A program made the position numbers and the translations under genes. Below the pieces are notes generated by a model. That model made no database searches. It was not told the origin of the DNA and worked only from the letters and a program-made list of their open reading frames with translations. A DNA stretch of 64,000 bases from Saccharum officinarum (Eukaryota; Streptophyta; Magnoliopsida; Poales; Poaceae), in NCBI GenBank assembly GCA_020631735.1, contig CM036191.1, positions 44,554,562-44,618,561 of the forward strand. The letters are read 5' to 3'. Position 1 is the first letter of the stretch. Every line of letters begins with the position of its first letter. This document shows, one piece after another, positions 10,299-23,155 of the stretch.

Positions 10299-11262
10299 GC
10301 AAGACTTACCCGACTGGGAATATATTTCCCGACTCTCAAGGATTATGATAGGCTTTATGGCTTGTGGGTTCTTGTTTGCGGAAAGCAATACTAAGGGTGA
10401 GTCCTTATTTAATTAAATTATTAACAGCCATGTTAAATTCATTATCCAACCTACTATGTAAGCACCTGTTCTATCATCAAGCAAGGGTTGAGCAATCAGA
10501 ATCATTTTTCCATCTTTCATATGCCAGTTCTTACTACGGTGCCAGAGTGCAGTCAAGCCGTACCGTCACGTAGAAACGGCGATTCGCGAATCAATGTGCC
10601 CAGCTGGGTACCCCGAAAAACACACGCCTCGCTTGTACCCCAGGCACAAGCAAGACCAACCCGTTCCCCTCCTGTCACAGGTTTCCAGGTCCCCGTCCAA
10701 ACTTGGACTCCTAGCTCCCGTACTTGAGGCCCGGCCTCAATACGGTGCTAAGACCTCCACCTATCCCCGCCTCCAATCAGTCGGTCCGGAAAGAGCCGGA
10801 GCCCATGACAAGAGAGTAACAAGTCTTCCTAGCCCCCATCCGCTAGTATATGCTCGGGATAATAAATCTGTGACTTGACCGGGGATCCAGTGCAACGAAC
10901 GGTCCTTAATCGACACGGACAGGGAAAAAGTGCAACCAAGCTATGCCCCGTGGCCGCGGGACATAACCTGTTACACCCACCAATACCCATACCATATCCC
11001 TGCCCGGTCACCATTTCCTTTTCCATCATTTCATCATTAGTGTAATAATAATAATAATAACCACCTATTGTGAGTAACGACAGGTTACTCACGCTACCGA
11101 TAAACCTAAGCAAAGCAGCTACACGATCCTGTACTAGTAAGACTCATGGGTAGATATATATATATGCATGTGGATATCATAAAACTCCTGCAACGTAAAT
11201 GCACAACCTATATATATATATATAATAATTTGTAAAATAAGGGTTATGCACCGGGGCTTGCC

Positions 11263-11427
11263 TTGGGCAGGCGCAGTGTCAGCAAGGTCAGTCAGTAGTG
11301 GCTCCTGGACCTCCTCCGGTATGAGGATCTCCTCGTACTCTTCGATGACTTCGTCGTACTCCTGCTCGCCGAATGTCACGATCTCCAGTGGCTCGTCCTC
11401 TATATGCATGCAGTGATGATGATGCAA
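11263..11427 (-). other. Exon-like acidic reading frame inside chromovirus 3' LTR
   Basis: On the element strand the LTR holds an open acidic segment (HIEDEPLEIVTFGEQEYDEV followed by IEEYEEIL) bounded upstream by ATATAG and downstream by an AAGGCAAGCCCCGG motif. The same motif occurs in LTR2 at about 28373-28386. The 5' LTR copy (19840-19994) has the same length and stays open despite many substitutions in a 37-bp block. No known domain was recognised. It could be a short exon or a chance ORF. Confidence 0.4.
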
Positions 11428-13421
11428 TAATTAATATATAGGCAACCGCAACTCTTAAAATAAGAATACACTTATCATGCTAACAAACTAGCTCTACTGA
11501 TCACATAGCCACCGAATATCATTTCATTAACAAGAACAATTTCGCAACTAAATTCTTAAATAATTTAATATGCTTTCCATCAGGGTATGTTAGCTACCTT
11601 AATAAATTAGCTATTCAGAGGCTACAAAGTTATAGAGAGCATCTAATATTACCATGAGCCTACTGTATAATTTTTAGGGCTAGCACTTCTACCGATGCAT
11701 CACAAAAAGTCATTCTCTAAATAACCATAACAATAATAAGCATTTTAATATAATAAATTAACCCTAAAGGTATCACTGAACTGCATGAACTAAATACACT
11801 AACAGATAGATCATGAATTTAGGAACCTAACAAAATTTATTTCATGATAAATGCATAAATTCAAATGAGCTCTAGAGATGAAGAAAATGGTATTATTGGA
11901 GGAGGCTAATCACGCAATTGAACTTGTTGACTTGCACATGACTGTGGGTCTAGAATTACTAGATGAGACCACGGGTCAAGAAAATAATAAAGAAGAAGAA
12001 TGAAGGAATTCTTACAGGCTAGCTACCTCAGAATTGAATGAAGTGCCACCTACGGTGATCGATGTGCGGAGGCAATGCAAGAGGAGAGACACCAGGGAGC
12101 TTAGCAAATGCTTGCCCTGCGTGGAGTGGAGCAGAGCCATATATAGCACTGATCGTGGGTGGTCATGACAAGCTAAGTAGTCTGGAAGCACGAAACGAGT
12201 TGGCAGGGTTGTCCTCTGGCTCCGTGCCGTGTGCGGTGGTGAGGTCTTGGTCATGAGAGAATTAATTCAAGGATTGAACTTTGAGTGGTCTTGGACTTAC
12301 GAGCATGTCAGGACTAGGGTGGGCTTTGGGCTGAACGTGCTCAGCGGTGGGGTGCTGGTTCATTTATGCAGGTCAAGGAATTAATTGAGGAGGAGATCAC
12401 AGGTCAAGGAAACATTAGAGAATAAGAAGATCAATTGTAAACTAGCTACCTCAGCTGATGATAGCTCGGGGAGAAATCGATAGACGCAGCTCTCTCGGGC
12501 AAGAACAGAAGAACTTGATTTGAGAGGAAGAAACAAGTGAGCAGCGGAGCGAAATAGCTCGGCGTATCCTTTTAAAGACAGAAGACGCAGGAATAGAGAA
12601 GCGAAGACATGACAACGACGCGTCATAAGGTTAGTAGCTAAACTAGCTTGCTTAAAGGTAATAAAGCGCCGCGGGAACGACGTGCTGCATGGACAAACAA
12701 CATTTTCCACTGGCTAGGTGATTTTTCCACGGATGAACAGTAACTTCTGCGTGTGAACAGTGATTTCCACGCGTGAACAGTGCTTCCTGCACTGCTACAG
12801 TATCGACGTATGGAAAATCTACGCTTCTGCAGTCTGTCGTGTTGAAAAAAACTTCACTGCTGCATTGCTACGTGAGAAAAGTTTGCTCTGGTACCGTTCT
12901 GACATGTTGAAACTCCCTGCTGCTATAGGCTGGCGTGAGAAAAGAGTACGTGCACCGCGTTTGCAGAGCAGTGAGCGAGCGGCATGCTCGCCGGCCGAAC
13001 TTGTGAGTGAGATTAATGCGTAGCGTGTGCGACACACTATGGCAGTGGTAGCGCGTCGTGCACTGATGATTTTTTTTTTTGGTGATTAGCAAGCGAAGTA
13101 AAGGCGGGATAATTAGAACAACGAGAGATGACAGTGGCGCGTCGCGAGATTGATAGAGATAAAAATCTTACCAAGTGGTATGCTAATAATTAGCGAATGA
13201 CAATAATTTATCATTTGACTTTGTGGCTAAGGAGCTCTCACGTGGAGAGAGATGACGTGCTGCTGGAAGGACAACTTGGACAAGGAATAAATTAGAGCTC
13301 AAATTAAGAATTAGTGCAACAAAATTTAATTTCTCATTTTGCCACAAACAATAATACATAAACATGATGCTCATGACATGGTTTAGTGATTTGTTAACGC
13401 GGTAACACCGAGGGTGTTACA

Positions 13422-13440
13422 GCTCAACCCCCCTAAAAGA
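13422..13440 (-). other. Polypurine tract of chromovirus
   Basis: The minus strand reads TTTTAGGGGGGTTGAGC immediately before the LTR start TGTAACACC. This is the expected RNase-H-resistant primer for plus-strand synthesis. Confidence 0.8.
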
Positions 13441-13510
13441 AAATCTCGACCCGAGATTTCACGTGCCTAGTGTGAGAAAAGAGATAGAAATAAATTTTTA
13501 ATCTCGATAA

Positions 13511-16500
13511 TTACATTGATGAGCTAGGAAGGAGATGAGGATAATTCTTCAAAATATAACTCTCAAGTTCCCAAGTAGCTTCATCCTCCGAGTGATTCTG
13601 CCATTGGACTTTGTAAAATTTCACCACATTGTTTCTCGTCACCCTTTCTTTTTCATCCAAAATCTTGACGGGATGCTCAATATAGGAAAGATCAGGTTGG
13701 AGAGGGAGTCCTTCGATCTCCACTGCCTCATCAGGAACTCGCAAACACTTTTTCAACTGAGACACATGAAAAACATCATGGACGGCTGACAATATATCTG
13801 GGAGCTGGATGCGGTAAGCAACAGTACCACGCCGTTCCAAAACCTTGTAAGGCCCAACATAGCGAGGAGCTAATTTTCCACGGACACCAAACCTATGCAC
13901 ACCTTTCATGGGAGACACTTTAAGATACACATAATCACCAACTTCAAATTGCAAAGGCCTTCTTCTCTTATCCGCATAGGTTTTCTGGCGGTTCTGAGCC
14001 GCCTTCAAATGACTCCGAATAATTCCGACTTTCTCTCTTGCTTCATGGATAAAGTCAGGCCCGAAGTAACCACGGTCTCCTACTTCAACCCAGTTGAGCG
14101 GTGTCCTACACTTCTTGCCATACAAAGCCTCAAAAGGTGCCATTCGAATGCTTTCTTGATAGCTATTGTTGTAAGAAAACTCAGCCAATCTCAAGCACTC
14201 ATCCCACTTCTCTGGGAAAGAAATGACACAAGCTCTCAACATATCTTCCAGCACTTGATTGACTCTTTCTGTCTGGCCGTCGGTCTGCGGATGATAAGCT
14301 GAACTTCTGAGAAGACTAGTTCCAAGGCATTTTTGGAGTTGAGTCCAAAAGCGGGACATAAAGACCGATCCACGATCAGAAACAATAGTGAGAGGGACTC
14401 CATGGAGAGTTACAATGCGGTCAAAATACAACTTAGCATATTGCATGGCTGTATACCTTCCATCCACAGGAAGAAAATGGGCAGACTTTGTAAGACGATC
14501 CACAATAACCCAAATAGAATCATGCCCTTTTACTGTGCGAGGCAATCCTGTAATAAAATCCATAGAAATATCCTCCCATTTCCACACTGGGATTGGCAAA
14601 GGCTGTAGGAAACCAGGCGTACGCATATGGTCTGCCTTCACCCTTCCACAAATATCACATTCTGCAATATACTTAGTGATATCCTGCTTCATATTTGACC
14701 ACCAATACAAGTGGCGCAAATCATGGTACATCTTGTTACTTCCCGGATGAATGGATAGCCTGGAACTATGGGCTTCCTCCAAAATCTTTCTTCTAAGCTC
14801 ATCACTTCCGGGAACCACCAACCGATTCTTGTATCTCACCACACCTTGTTCATCAATGCTGAAATGAGGACCACGTCCTTCAGCAATCAACTTCTTGATA
14901 TGAGGAATCTCCAAAACATCCTGCCTTTGCTCAATGATAATTTGCTCCAATAAATCTGAGACTAGAGCAATGTGAGCTAAAACTGCAGAGTGAGAGAGAG
15001 GTAAGGACTCTTCATCTTTCTGATGTGACTTCCGACTCAACGCATCAGCCACCACATTGGCTTTTCCAGGATGATAATGGACTTCTAGATTATAATCCTT
15101 GATTAACTCAAGCCATCTCCTTTGCCTCATATTTAACTCGGGTTGAGTGAAAATATACTTGAGGCTCTTGTGATCCGTATAAATATGCACCTTGTTTCCC
15201 AATAGATAATGCCTCCAAATCTTTAGAGCGTGCACCACTGCAGCCAGCTCTAAATCATGGGTGGGATAATTCACTTCATGCTTCTTCAGTTGACGAGAAG
15301 CATAAGCTATCACCCGTCCCTCTTGCATAAGCACACAACCAAGACCTGTCTTGGATGCATCACAATACACATCAAATGGCTTGTCAATATCCGGTTGGGC
15401 AAGAATAGGGGCAGAGGTAAGAAATTTCTTCAAAGCTTGGAAGGCTTCCTCACAGGCTGGACTCCACACAAACTTGGAGTCTTTCTGAAGCAACTTGGTC
15501 ATAGGCTGAGCTATCTTGGAGAAATCAGGAATGAAGCGTCGATAATAACCGGCAAGACCAAGAAACTGACGGATCTGATGTACCGATTTTGGAGAATTCC
15601 AACTAAGCACATCATGCACCTTGCTAGGATCTACCGATACACCTTCAGGGGTCAGAACATGTCCCAAAAACTGCACCCTATCCAACCAAAACTCACATTT
15701 GCTGAACTTGGCATACAGCTTGTGCTCCCGCAGTCGGTTCAGGACTGTGCGAAGGTGTTGTGCATGTTCTTCTTCATTCTTGGAATATATCAAAATATCA
15801 TCAATGAACACCACTACAAACTTATCTAACTCCGGCATAAAGACTGAGTTCATGAGGTACATGAAGAATGCAGGAGCATTGGTGAGACCAAAAGACATGA
15901 CTAGGTACTCATAAAGCCCATACCTAGTAGAGAAAGCTGTCTTTGGTATATCTTGGGGCCGAATTTTTATTTGGTGATACCCAGAACGAAGATCAATTTT
16001 GGAAAACACTCTAGCACCAGCCAACTGATCAAACAAAGCATCAATGCGAGGCAAAGGGTACTTATTCTTGATGGTTACCGCATTGAGAGGGCGATAATCC
16101 ACACACATCCGCAGAGTGTCGTCCTTCTTCTTCACAAAAATAGCTGGACAACCCCATGGAGAAGAACTAGGACGGATAAACCCCTTCTTCAGCAATTCCT
16201 CTAATTGCTTCTTCATTTCTGCTAGTTCTGGTGGAGCCATGCGGTAAGGACGCCGTGAAATAGGAGCAGTGCTAGGCTCTAACTCTATGATAAACTCCAC
16301 ATCTCTATCTGGTGGTAACCCAGGTAAATCTTCAGGGAAGACATCAGGAAACTCACAGACCACAGGAATAGAGGCAAGATCAGGAGAAGCTTCAACATTA
16401 GCGGCGACTGGTGAAGCAGAATTTAGAGAGATACGGAGAGACATCCTATCCTCAGAAGAAGGAAGTCGTAACTCAACAACTCTCCTCTTAAGGTCCAAGA

Positions 16501-18112
16501 CTACCCCATAAACCTTCAACCAATTCATGCCCAGGATTGCATCAATGCCTTGTCCAGGTAGCAACATGAACTGGAGACGGTAAGTGTGAGTGGCCAGCAC
16601 TAAGCTGACTGTGTCCGTCCGGGTATTTATGCACATCTGCGCACCCGGAGTGCTAATTTTATAGGCAAAAGGAATAGCCATAAGAGATATATTGTGTCTT
16701 TCTGCAAACCCCATGCTCATGAATGAATGTGATGCTCCAGAATCAAATAACACAAATGCTGGGTGGGAGTCAATGGTAAACATACCAGCCATCACAGGCT
16801 CATTCTGTAGGATCTCCTCAGCCTCGGTGTAGTTAACCTGTCCCGAGCGACTCACTGGCACCTTTTTCTTAATAATCGTCCTCTTGATCAAGCGAGAGTT
16901 GGCAGACGGCTGGGAAGGCTGAGCCGCCCGATTCTCGGGACACTCCCGAGCAAAATGGCCCTCCTTGCCACACTTGAAACAAGCAGTAGACTTGATCATC
17001 TGCCCCTGACGAGGCGGAAACTGCGGTCCCTGGGGCTGCTGCACCTGCTGAGTAGGTGCACGGTACTGAGTCGGCGGTGTTTGCCGAGTCTGCTGAGGCT
17101 GCCGAGACGGCTGTCCACCTGGGGGATGGTAGGACATCCTCTTGACAACTTGCATCTTTTGTGACTGCGGGTGACTAGAAGACCCAGAGATTCCCCGCTT
17201 GCGCTTCCACTCAGCCTGAGTGTCACGCTGCAGTCCTTCCATAGCAATGGCAGCATTCATCAGAGTACCAAAGGTCTGATAGTTCCCAGTATAAAGCTCT
17301 TTCTGCAAAATACAAGAGAGGCCACGATAGAAACGGTCCCTTTTCTTCTCATCTGTGTCAACATGAGTCCCAGCATACTGTGCCAGATGGTTGAATTTAT
17401 TGGCATACTCCATCACAGACATGCTCCCCTGTTTCAGGTCTAAGAACTCCGAGAGCTTCCTGTTCAGAACACCCGCAGGAATGTAGTACTCTCGGAAAGC
17501 AGTGGTGAACTCCTGCCAAGTCACAGGATGACCCACCGGCTGCATGGCATTGAAAGTATCCCACCATGCGCTAGCAGATCCCAAAAGCTGTTGTGCGGCA
17601 AAGTGCACCTTCTGCTCATCGGTCACCGTGAGCAGCAGAAACTTCTGCTCCAGCACACGAAGCCAATGCTCCGCGTCTAGAGGCTCTGCAGTCGGCGTGA
17701 ACGTGGGCGGGTTGGTCTTCAAGAAGTCCTGATAAGAACAGGGCCTCTCAAGACCGCGGGCACCACCCCCGTTCCCGCCGTTGCCACCGTGGCCTCCACG
17801 GACGAAGCCACCAAGAGCCTGTGCCATCATCTCCAAGGCACGGGCTGTCTCCTGACGTGAAGCTAACATCTCTGCCATCATCTCCGCAGGAGTCATCGGA
17901 GGTGGTGGTGGTGGTGGCGGGGAAGGAGGACCCAAGAGTGGGGCCTCACGGCTCTGTCCATTGGCATTGTTGTTGCCATTGTCGCGACCACTTTCACCAT
18001 GACCTTCACCAAGGCCACGGCCCGCACCGGCACTGGTGCTCCCACGACCAGACCCAGTGCCCAGACACGACCTTAGGGACCTCCAGACTAGGAACAAGAG
18101 ACATCCTATCAT
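13511..18112 (-). CDS. Chromovirus Gag-Pol polyprotein with chromodomain
   Basis: An intact 1533-codon frame. A glycine- and proline-rich N-terminus (residues 1-75) leads into a retrotransposon Gag domain (about 125-300; [30 protein letters not shown]). A CCHC knuckle [14 protein letters not shown] lies near 376-389 and the protease motif [10 protein letters not shown] near 457. RT follows with [20 protein letters not shown] and the active site [11 protein letters not shown] near 770. RNase H ([15 protein letters not shown]) and a HHCC integrase ([17 protein letters not shown] ... CDICGR) come next, with core DFITGLP, SDRGSVF and [14 protein letters not shown] chromodomain sits near 1475-1525 (VKILDEKE ... 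[19 protein letters not shown]). The chromodomain is thought to steer integration to heterochromatin. The start is the first in-frame ATG after the leader. Confidence 0.95.
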   Translation of the reverse strand: MIGCLLFLVWRSLRSCLGTGSGRGSTSAGAGRGLGEGHGESGRDNGNNNANGQSREAPLLGPPSPPPPPPPPMTPAEMMAEMLASRQETARALEMMAQALGGFVRGGHGGNGGNGGGARGLERPCSYQDFLKTNPPTFTPTAEPLDAEHWLRVLEQKFLLLTVTDEQKVHFAAQQLLGSASAWWDTFNAMQPVGHPVTWQEFTTAFREYYIPAGVLNRKLSEFLDLKQGSMSVMEYANKFNHLAQYAGTHVDTDEKKRDRFYRGLSCILQKELYTGNYQTFGTLMNAAIAMEGLQRDTQAEWKRKRGISGSSSHPQSQKMQVVKRMSYHPPGGQPSRQPQQTRQTPPTQYRAPTQQVQQPQGPQFPPRQGQMIKSTACFKCGKEGHFARECPENRAAQPSQPSANSRLIKRTIIKKKVPVSRSGQVNYTEAEEILQNEPVMAGMFTIDSHPAFVLFDSGASHSFMSMGFAERHNISLMAIPFAYKISTPGAQMCINTRTDTVSLVLATHTYRLQFMLLPGQGIDAILGMNWLKVYGVVLDLKRRVVELRLPSSEDRMSLRISLNSASPVAANVEASPDLASIPVVCEFPDVFPEDLPGLPPDRDVEFIIELEPSTAPISRRPYRMAPPELAEMKKQLEELLKKGFIRPSSSPWGCPAIFVKKKDDTLRMCVDYRPLNAVTIKNKYPLPRIDALFDQLAGARVFSKIDLRSGYHQIKIRPQDIPKTAFSTRYGLYEYLVMSFGLTNAPAFFMYLMNSVFMPELDKFVVVFIDDILIYSKNEEEHAQHLRTVLNRLREHKLYAKFSKCEFWLDRVQFLGHVLTPEGVSVDPSKVHDVLSWNSPKSVHQIRQFLGLAGYYRRFIPDFSKIAQPMTKLLQKDSKFVWSPACEEAFQALKKFLTSAPILAQPDIDKPFDVYCDASKTGLGCVLMQEGRVIAYASRQLKKHEVNYPTHDLELAAVVHALKIWRHYLLGNKVHIYTDHKSLKYIFTQPELNMRQRRWLELIKDYNLEVHYHPGKANVVADALSRKSHQKDEESLPLSHSAVLAHIALVSDLLEQIIIEQRQDVLEIPHIKKLIAEGRGPHFSIDEQGVVRYKNRLVVPGSDELRRKILEEAHSSRLSIHPGSNKMYHDLRHLYWWSNMKQDITKYIAECDICGRVKADHMRTPGFLQPLPIPVWKWEDISMDFITGLPRTVKGHDSIWVIVDRLTKSAHFLPVDGRYTAMQYAKLYFDRIVTLHGVPLTIVSDRGSVFMSRFWTQLQKCLGTSLLRSSAYHPQTDGQTERVNQVLEDMLRACVISFPEKWDECLRLAEFSYNNSYQESIRMAPFEALYGKKCRTPLNWVEVGDRGYFGPDFIHEAREKVGIIRSHLKAAQNRQKTYADKRRRPLQFEVGDYVYLKVSPMKGVHRFGVRGKLAPRYVGPYKVLERRGTVAYRIQLPDILSAVHDVFHVSQLKKCLRVPDEAVEIEGLPLQPDLSYIEHPVKILDEKERVTRNNVVKFYKVQWQNHSEDEATWELESYILKNYPHLLPSSSM

Positions 18113-18462
18113 TCTTAACTATCCAAAATTATACGTGAAGGGGGTTTAGCTTAACAGAGTTTCTTCTTATAATGCATGCATCGGCCTATGCGTTCACTCA
18201 AGCCGGAATATAGCGGCACTCGTTTGAATTTTTGGCACATCGTACACTCCTTTCCGAACACTAGCGCTTTCTTACGTAGCGTAAGTTAGTGTACCTGCAG
18301 AAAATGGTTAGATAAAATCAGTGCCACTATCCTAGATAGACCATATTGTTAGGGCTTATACTTATTTACGCAGATTTTACCGCATCCTATTTTTCGCAAA
18401 GCTTTTGTTGGTCAAAGTTTTAAGTTTTTTAAAAGGTGATTAAGCTCGTGAACTCATTATTA

Positions 18463-18474
18463 GCTCTGGTACCA
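18463..18474 (-). other. Primer binding site of chromovirus
   Basis: The minus strand reads TGGTACCAGAGC two bases from the LTR end. It matches the initiator-Met tRNA complement (TGGTATCAGAGC) except for one T to C change. The 350-bp leader between this site and the gag ATG (18113-18462) shows no gene. Confidence 0.85.
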
Positions 18475-18476
18475 AC

Positions 18477-21400
18477 TGTGGCAGAACCGCCTGAATTAAC
18501 ACACTTTTAGAGGCGCTGTCTTCCACTAGACACTAAGCACCCCAAAAGTGAGCCAAGTCAAGCAGTTCTGTCGAGCACACCCAACGGGAGAACTCGAAAC
18601 GTTCCACAATTTTACACCCGGGATCCAATAATGAGTACAAGCTTATAATACTTAATCCATTTCATACAACAAAGAGTCTCAGAAATTCTTTATTACAGTA
18701 CCAAAGTTCAGAGTGCGATAAATTAAACAGCGGAATAAAACAACATCTAGCGGAGCGGTATAAGGATCCGTCTGTGCCCACCAGAAGAATCCTCCACACA
18801 ACAGTTAGCTTCTCAAGCAGCACCTGCAACAAGGGTAAATAAACCCTGAGTACACAATGTACTCGCAAGACTTACCCGACTGGGAATATATTTCCCGACT
18901 CTCAAGGATTATGATAGGCTTTATGGCTTGTGGGTTCTTGTTTGCGGAAAGCAATACTAAGAGTGAGTCCTTATTTAATTAAATTATTAACAGCCATGTT
19001 AAATTCATTATCCAACCTACTATGTAAGCACCTGTTCTATCATCAAGCAAGGGTTGAGCAATCAGAATCATTTTTCCATCTTTCATATGCCAGTTCTTAC
19101 TACGGTGCCAGAGTGCAGTCAAGCCGTACCGTCACGTAGAAACGGCGATTCGCGAATCAATGTGCCCAGCTGGGTACCCCGAAAAACACACGCCTCGCTT
19201 GTACCCCAGGCACAAGCAAGACCAACCCGTTCCCCTCCTGTCACAGGTTTCCAGGTCCCCGTCCAAACTTGGACTCCTAGCTCCCGTACTTGAGGCCCGG
19301 CCTCAATACGGTGCTAAGACCTCCACCTATCCCCGCCTCCAATCAGTCGGTCCGGAAAGAGCCGGAGCCCATGACAAGAGAGTAACAAGTCTTCCTAGCC
19401 CCCATCCGCTAGTATATGCTCGGGATAATAAATCTGTGACTTGACCGGGGATCCAGTGCAACGAACGGTCCTTAATCGACACGGACAGGGAAAAAGTGCA
19501 ACCAAGCTATGCCCCGTGGCCGCGGGACATAACCTGTTACACCCACCAATACCCATACCATATCCCTGCCCGGTCACCATTTCCTTTTCCATCATTTCAT
19601 CATTAGTGTAATAATAATAATAATAACCACCTATTGTGAGTAACGACAGGTTACTCACGCTACCGATAAACCTAAGCAAAGCAGCTACACGATCCTGTAC
19701 TAGTAAGACTCATGGGTAGATATATATATATGCATGTGGATATCATAAAACTCCTGCAACGTAAATGCACAACCTATATATATATATATAATAATTTGTA
19801 AAAATAAGGGTTATGCACCGGGGCTTGCCTTGGGCAGGCGCAGTGTCAGCAAAGTCAGTGACGGGTGGCTCTGGAACGTCCTCCTGCACGAGGATCTCCT
19901 CGTACTCTTCGATGACTTCGTCGTACTCCTGCTCGCCGAATGTCACGATCTCCAGTGGCTCGTCCTCTATATGCATGCAGTGATGATGATGCAATAATTA
20001 ATATATAGGCAACCGCAACTCTTAAAATAAGAATACACTTATCATGCTAACAAACTAGCTCTACTGATCACATAGCCACCGAATATCATTTCATTAACAA
20101 GAACAATTTCGCAACTAAATTCTTAAATAATTTAATATGCTTTCCATCAGGGTATGTTAGCTACCTTAATAAATTAGCTATTCAGAGGCTACAAAGTTAT
20201 AGAGAGCATCTAATATTACCATGAGCCTACTGTATAATTTTTAGGGCTAGCACTTCTACCGATGCATCACAAAAAGTCATTCTCTAAATAACCATAACAA
20301 TAATAAGCATTTTAATATAATAAATTAACCCTAAAGGTATCACTGAACTGCATGAACTAAATACACTAACAGATAGATCATGAATTTAGGAACCTAACAA
20401 AATTTATTTCATGATAAATGCATAAATTCAAATGAGCTCTAGAGATGAAGAAAATGGTATTATTGGAGGAGGCTAATCACGCAATTGAACTTGTTGACTT
20501 GCACATGACTGTGGGTCTAGAATTACTAGATGAGACCACGGGTCAAGAAAATAATAAAGAAGAAGAATGAAGGAATTCTTACAGGCTAGCTACCTCAGAA
20601 TTGAATGAAGTGCCACCTACGGTGATCGATGTGCGGAGGCAATGCAAGAGGAGAGACACCAGGGAGCTTAGCAAATGCTTGCCCTGCGTGGAGTGGAGCA
20701 GAGCCATATATAGCACTGATCGTGGGTGGTCATGACAAGCTAAGTAGTCTGGAAGCACGAAACGAGTTGGCAGGGTTGTCCTCTGGCTCCGTGCCGTGTG
20801 CGGTGGTGAGGTCTTGGTCATGAGAGAATTAATTCAAGGATTGAACTTTGAGTGGTCTTGGACTTACGAGCATGTCAGGACTAGGGTGGGCTTTGGGCTG
20901 AACGTGCTCAGCGGTGGGGTGCTGGTTCATTTATGCAGGTCAAGGAATTAATTGAGGAGGAGATCACAGGTCAAGGAAACATTAGAGAATAAGAAGATCA
21001 ATTGTAAACTAGCTACCTCAGCTGATGATAGCTCGGGGAGAAATCGATAGACGCAGCTCTCTCGGGCAAGAACAGAAGAACTTGATTTGAGAGGAAGAAA
21101 CAAGTGAGCAGCGGAGCGAAATAGCTCGGCGTATCCTTTTAAAGACAGAAGACGCAGGAATAGAGAAGCGAAGACATGACAACGACGCGTCATAAGGTTA
21201 GTAGCTAAACTAGCTTGCTTAAAGGTAATAAAGCGCCGCGGGAACGACGTGCTGCATGGACAAACAACATTTTCCACTGGCTAGGTGATTTTTCCACGGA
21301 TGAACAGTAACTTCTGCGTGTGAACAGTGATTTCCACGCGTGAACAGTGCTTCCTGCACTGCTACAGTATCGACGTATGGAAAATCTACGCTTCTGCAGT

Positions 21401-21901
21401 CTGTCGTGTTGAAAAAAACTTCACTGCTGCATTGCTACGTGAGAAAAGTTTGCTCTGGTACCGTTCTGACATGTTGAAACTCCCTGCTGCTATAGGCTGG
21501 CGTGAGAAAAGAGTACGTGCACCGCGTTTGCAGAGCAGTGAGCGAGCGGCATGCTCGCCGGCCGAACTTGTGAGTGAGATTAATGCGTAGCGTGTGCGAC
21601 ACACTATGGCAGTGGTAGCGCGTCGTGCACTGATGATTTTTTTTTTTTTTGGTGATTAGCAAGCGAAGTAAAGGCGGGATAATTAGAACAACGAGAGATG
21701 ACAGTGGCGCGTCGCGAGATTGATAGAGATAAAAATCTTACCAAGTGGTATGCTAATAATTAGCGAATGACAATAATTTGTCATTTGACTTTGTGGCTAT
21801 GGAGCTCTCACGTGAAGATACATGACGTGCTTGAAGGGCTACTTGGACTTTATGAAAAATATTTAGTGACTTGTTGACGCGGTAACACCGAGGGTGTTAC
21901 A
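18477..21901 (-). repeat. 5' LTR of chromovirus
   Basis: This 3425-bp LTR carries the element promoter. Its inner end (18477) lies two bases from the primer site. Its outer 120 bp (21780-21901) differ from the matching end of the 3' LTR: about 85 bp is missing and several substitutions are present. Most of the rest is nearly base-for-base identical. A poly-T run is 14 here (21638-21651) against about 10 in the other copy. Confidence 0.93.
19840..19994 (-). other. Exon-like acidic reading frame inside chromovirus 5' LTR
   Basis: This is the counterpart of 11263-11427. The N-terminal residues through EEYEEIL are identical. The next stretch reads VQEDVPEPPVTDF here against IPEEVQEPLLTDL in the other LTR, and both then continue ADTAPAQ. 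The swap keeps length and frame. Upstream residues MHHHHCMHI come from an ATG/CAT-rich run. Function unknown. Confidence 0.4.
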
Positions 21902-23155
21902 CTATTGGCTTATGCTTGTGCACACAATATCAAACTATATCAAATGGATGTCAAAAGTGCATTTCTCAATGGGATTATCAATGAGTTAGTCTTCGTTGAG
22001 CAGCCGCCCGGATTTGAAGATGACAAGAAACCCAACCATGTGTACAAGTTGAAGAAGGCTTTATATGGCTTAAAGCAAGCACCTAGAGCATGGTATGAGA
22101 GGCTAAGGGATTTCCTTCTCTCTAAGGGATTCAAGATGGGCAAGGTTGATACAACTCTATTCACCAAGAAGATTGGAAATGATCTATTCATAGTGCAAAT
22201 ATATGTTGATGACATCATCTTTGGATCAACCGATCAAGCTTATTGTGAAGAATTTGGTGCTATGATGGCCAAAGAGTTTGAAATGTCTATGATTGGTGAA
22301 CTTAGCTACTTCCTTGGTCTCCAAGTCAAGAAATTGAAGAATGGAACATTTGTGAGTCAAGGGAAATACATAAGGGACATGTTGAAGAAGTTTGGAATGC
22401 AAGATGCAAAGCCAATTTCAACTCCAATGGGCACAAATGGCAATTTGGATAGTGATCTTGATGGCAATATGGTGAATCAAAAGGAATATCGGTCTTTGAT
22501 TGGAAGTCTACTCTATGTCACCGCATCAAGGCCGGATGTCATGTTTAGTGTTTGCATGTGTGCTAGATATCAAGCCTCACCTAGAGAAAGTCATCTCACG
22601 GCCGCAAAGAGAATATTGAGGTACTTGAAGCAAACAAGAGATGTTGGACTATGGTATCCCAAGGGATCAAAGTTTGAATTGATTGGATATTCGGACTCCG
22701 ACTATGGGGGTTGCAAGATCAATAGAAAGAGCACAAGTGGCACATGTCAATTACTTGGAAGATCACTCGTGTCATGGTCCTCAAAGAAACAAAATAGTGT
22801 GGCAATCTCTACCGCCGAAGCCGAATATGTGAGTGCGGGGAGTTGTTGTGCACAATTGCTATGGATGAAATCAACTTTGAAGGATTATGGCCTCAACTTC
22901 AAGAATGTGCCGTTGCTATGTGATAATGAGAGTGCAATCAAGATGATACAAAACCCGGTTCAACATGGAAGAACAAAGCATATTGACATAAGACACCATT
23001 TCATTAGAGATCATCAACAAAAGGGAGATATTGCCATTGAAAGTGTTGGCACCGATGATCAACTTGCCGATATTCTCACTAAGCCACTTGATGAAAAGAG
23101 GTTTTGCAAGCTAAGGAATGAATTGAACATTCTTGATTTCTCAAACATGAGTTGA
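21902..23155 (+). pseudogene. Copia C reverse transcriptase / RNase H (5'-truncated, open frame)
   Basis: A 416-codon open segment (internal Met at 21905) starting mid-[13 protein letters not shown] lies near residue 15-25, ALYGLKQAPRAWYERL near 55, active site IYVDDIIFGS near 100, SYFLGLQVKKLKNG near 140 and SRPDVMFSVCMCARYQASP near 210. RNase H follows with GYSDSDYGG near 260, STAEAEYVSAGSCCAQLLW, CDNESAI and RTKHIDIRHHFIRDH, then the usual end LADILTKPLDEKRFCKL ... LDFSNMS. All catalytic positions are present. The missing N-terminus (gag, protease, integrase, first RT part) makes it non-autonomous. No true promoter or start lies before it. Confidence 0.9.

Larger units (their letters stand above)
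9912..13421 (-). repeat. 3' LTR of chromovirus
   Basis: A 3510-bp LTR starting TGTGGCAG on the plus strand and ending GTGTTACA. It matches 18477-21901 at an offset of about 8565. It differs mainly by a block of about 85 extra bases near 13255-13380, a 37-bp substitution patch near 11281-11317 and small indels. It includes dinucleotide and trinucleotide runs (near 11046-11060, 11155-11166 and 11212-11224), a GAGTACA hairpin (10282-10298) and a terminal hairpin (13402-13420). Confidence 0.93.
9912..21901 (-). mobile_element. Ty3/Gypsy chromovirus (Tekay/Del type), complete with two LTRs
   Basis: An 11,990-bp element. In element order it has a 5' LTR (21901-18477), a primer site (18474-18463), a 350-bp leader, gag-pol (18112-13511), a purine tract (13440-13422) and a 3' LTR (13421-9912). 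The pol order protease-RT-RNase H-integrase and a terminal chromodomain define a chromovirus. Tekay/Del assignment is based on the TGTAACACC LTR terminus, the large LTR and the chromodomain type. The gag-pol is open throughout and the LTRs look nearly identical outside two patches, so it is young. The flanking 5-mers (gaatc left, ctatt right) differ, so the normal target duplication is absent. Confidence 0.93.

Noticed and set aside
11046..11224. ATA and TA microsatellites in the chromovirus LTR
   Set aside because: Ordinary simple repeats present in both LTR copies; not informative beyond dating.
13535..17732. Several plus-strand open frames of 60-190 codons
   Set aside because: They lie opposite the intact chromovirus gag-pol and show no protein family features; they are shadows of the real frame.
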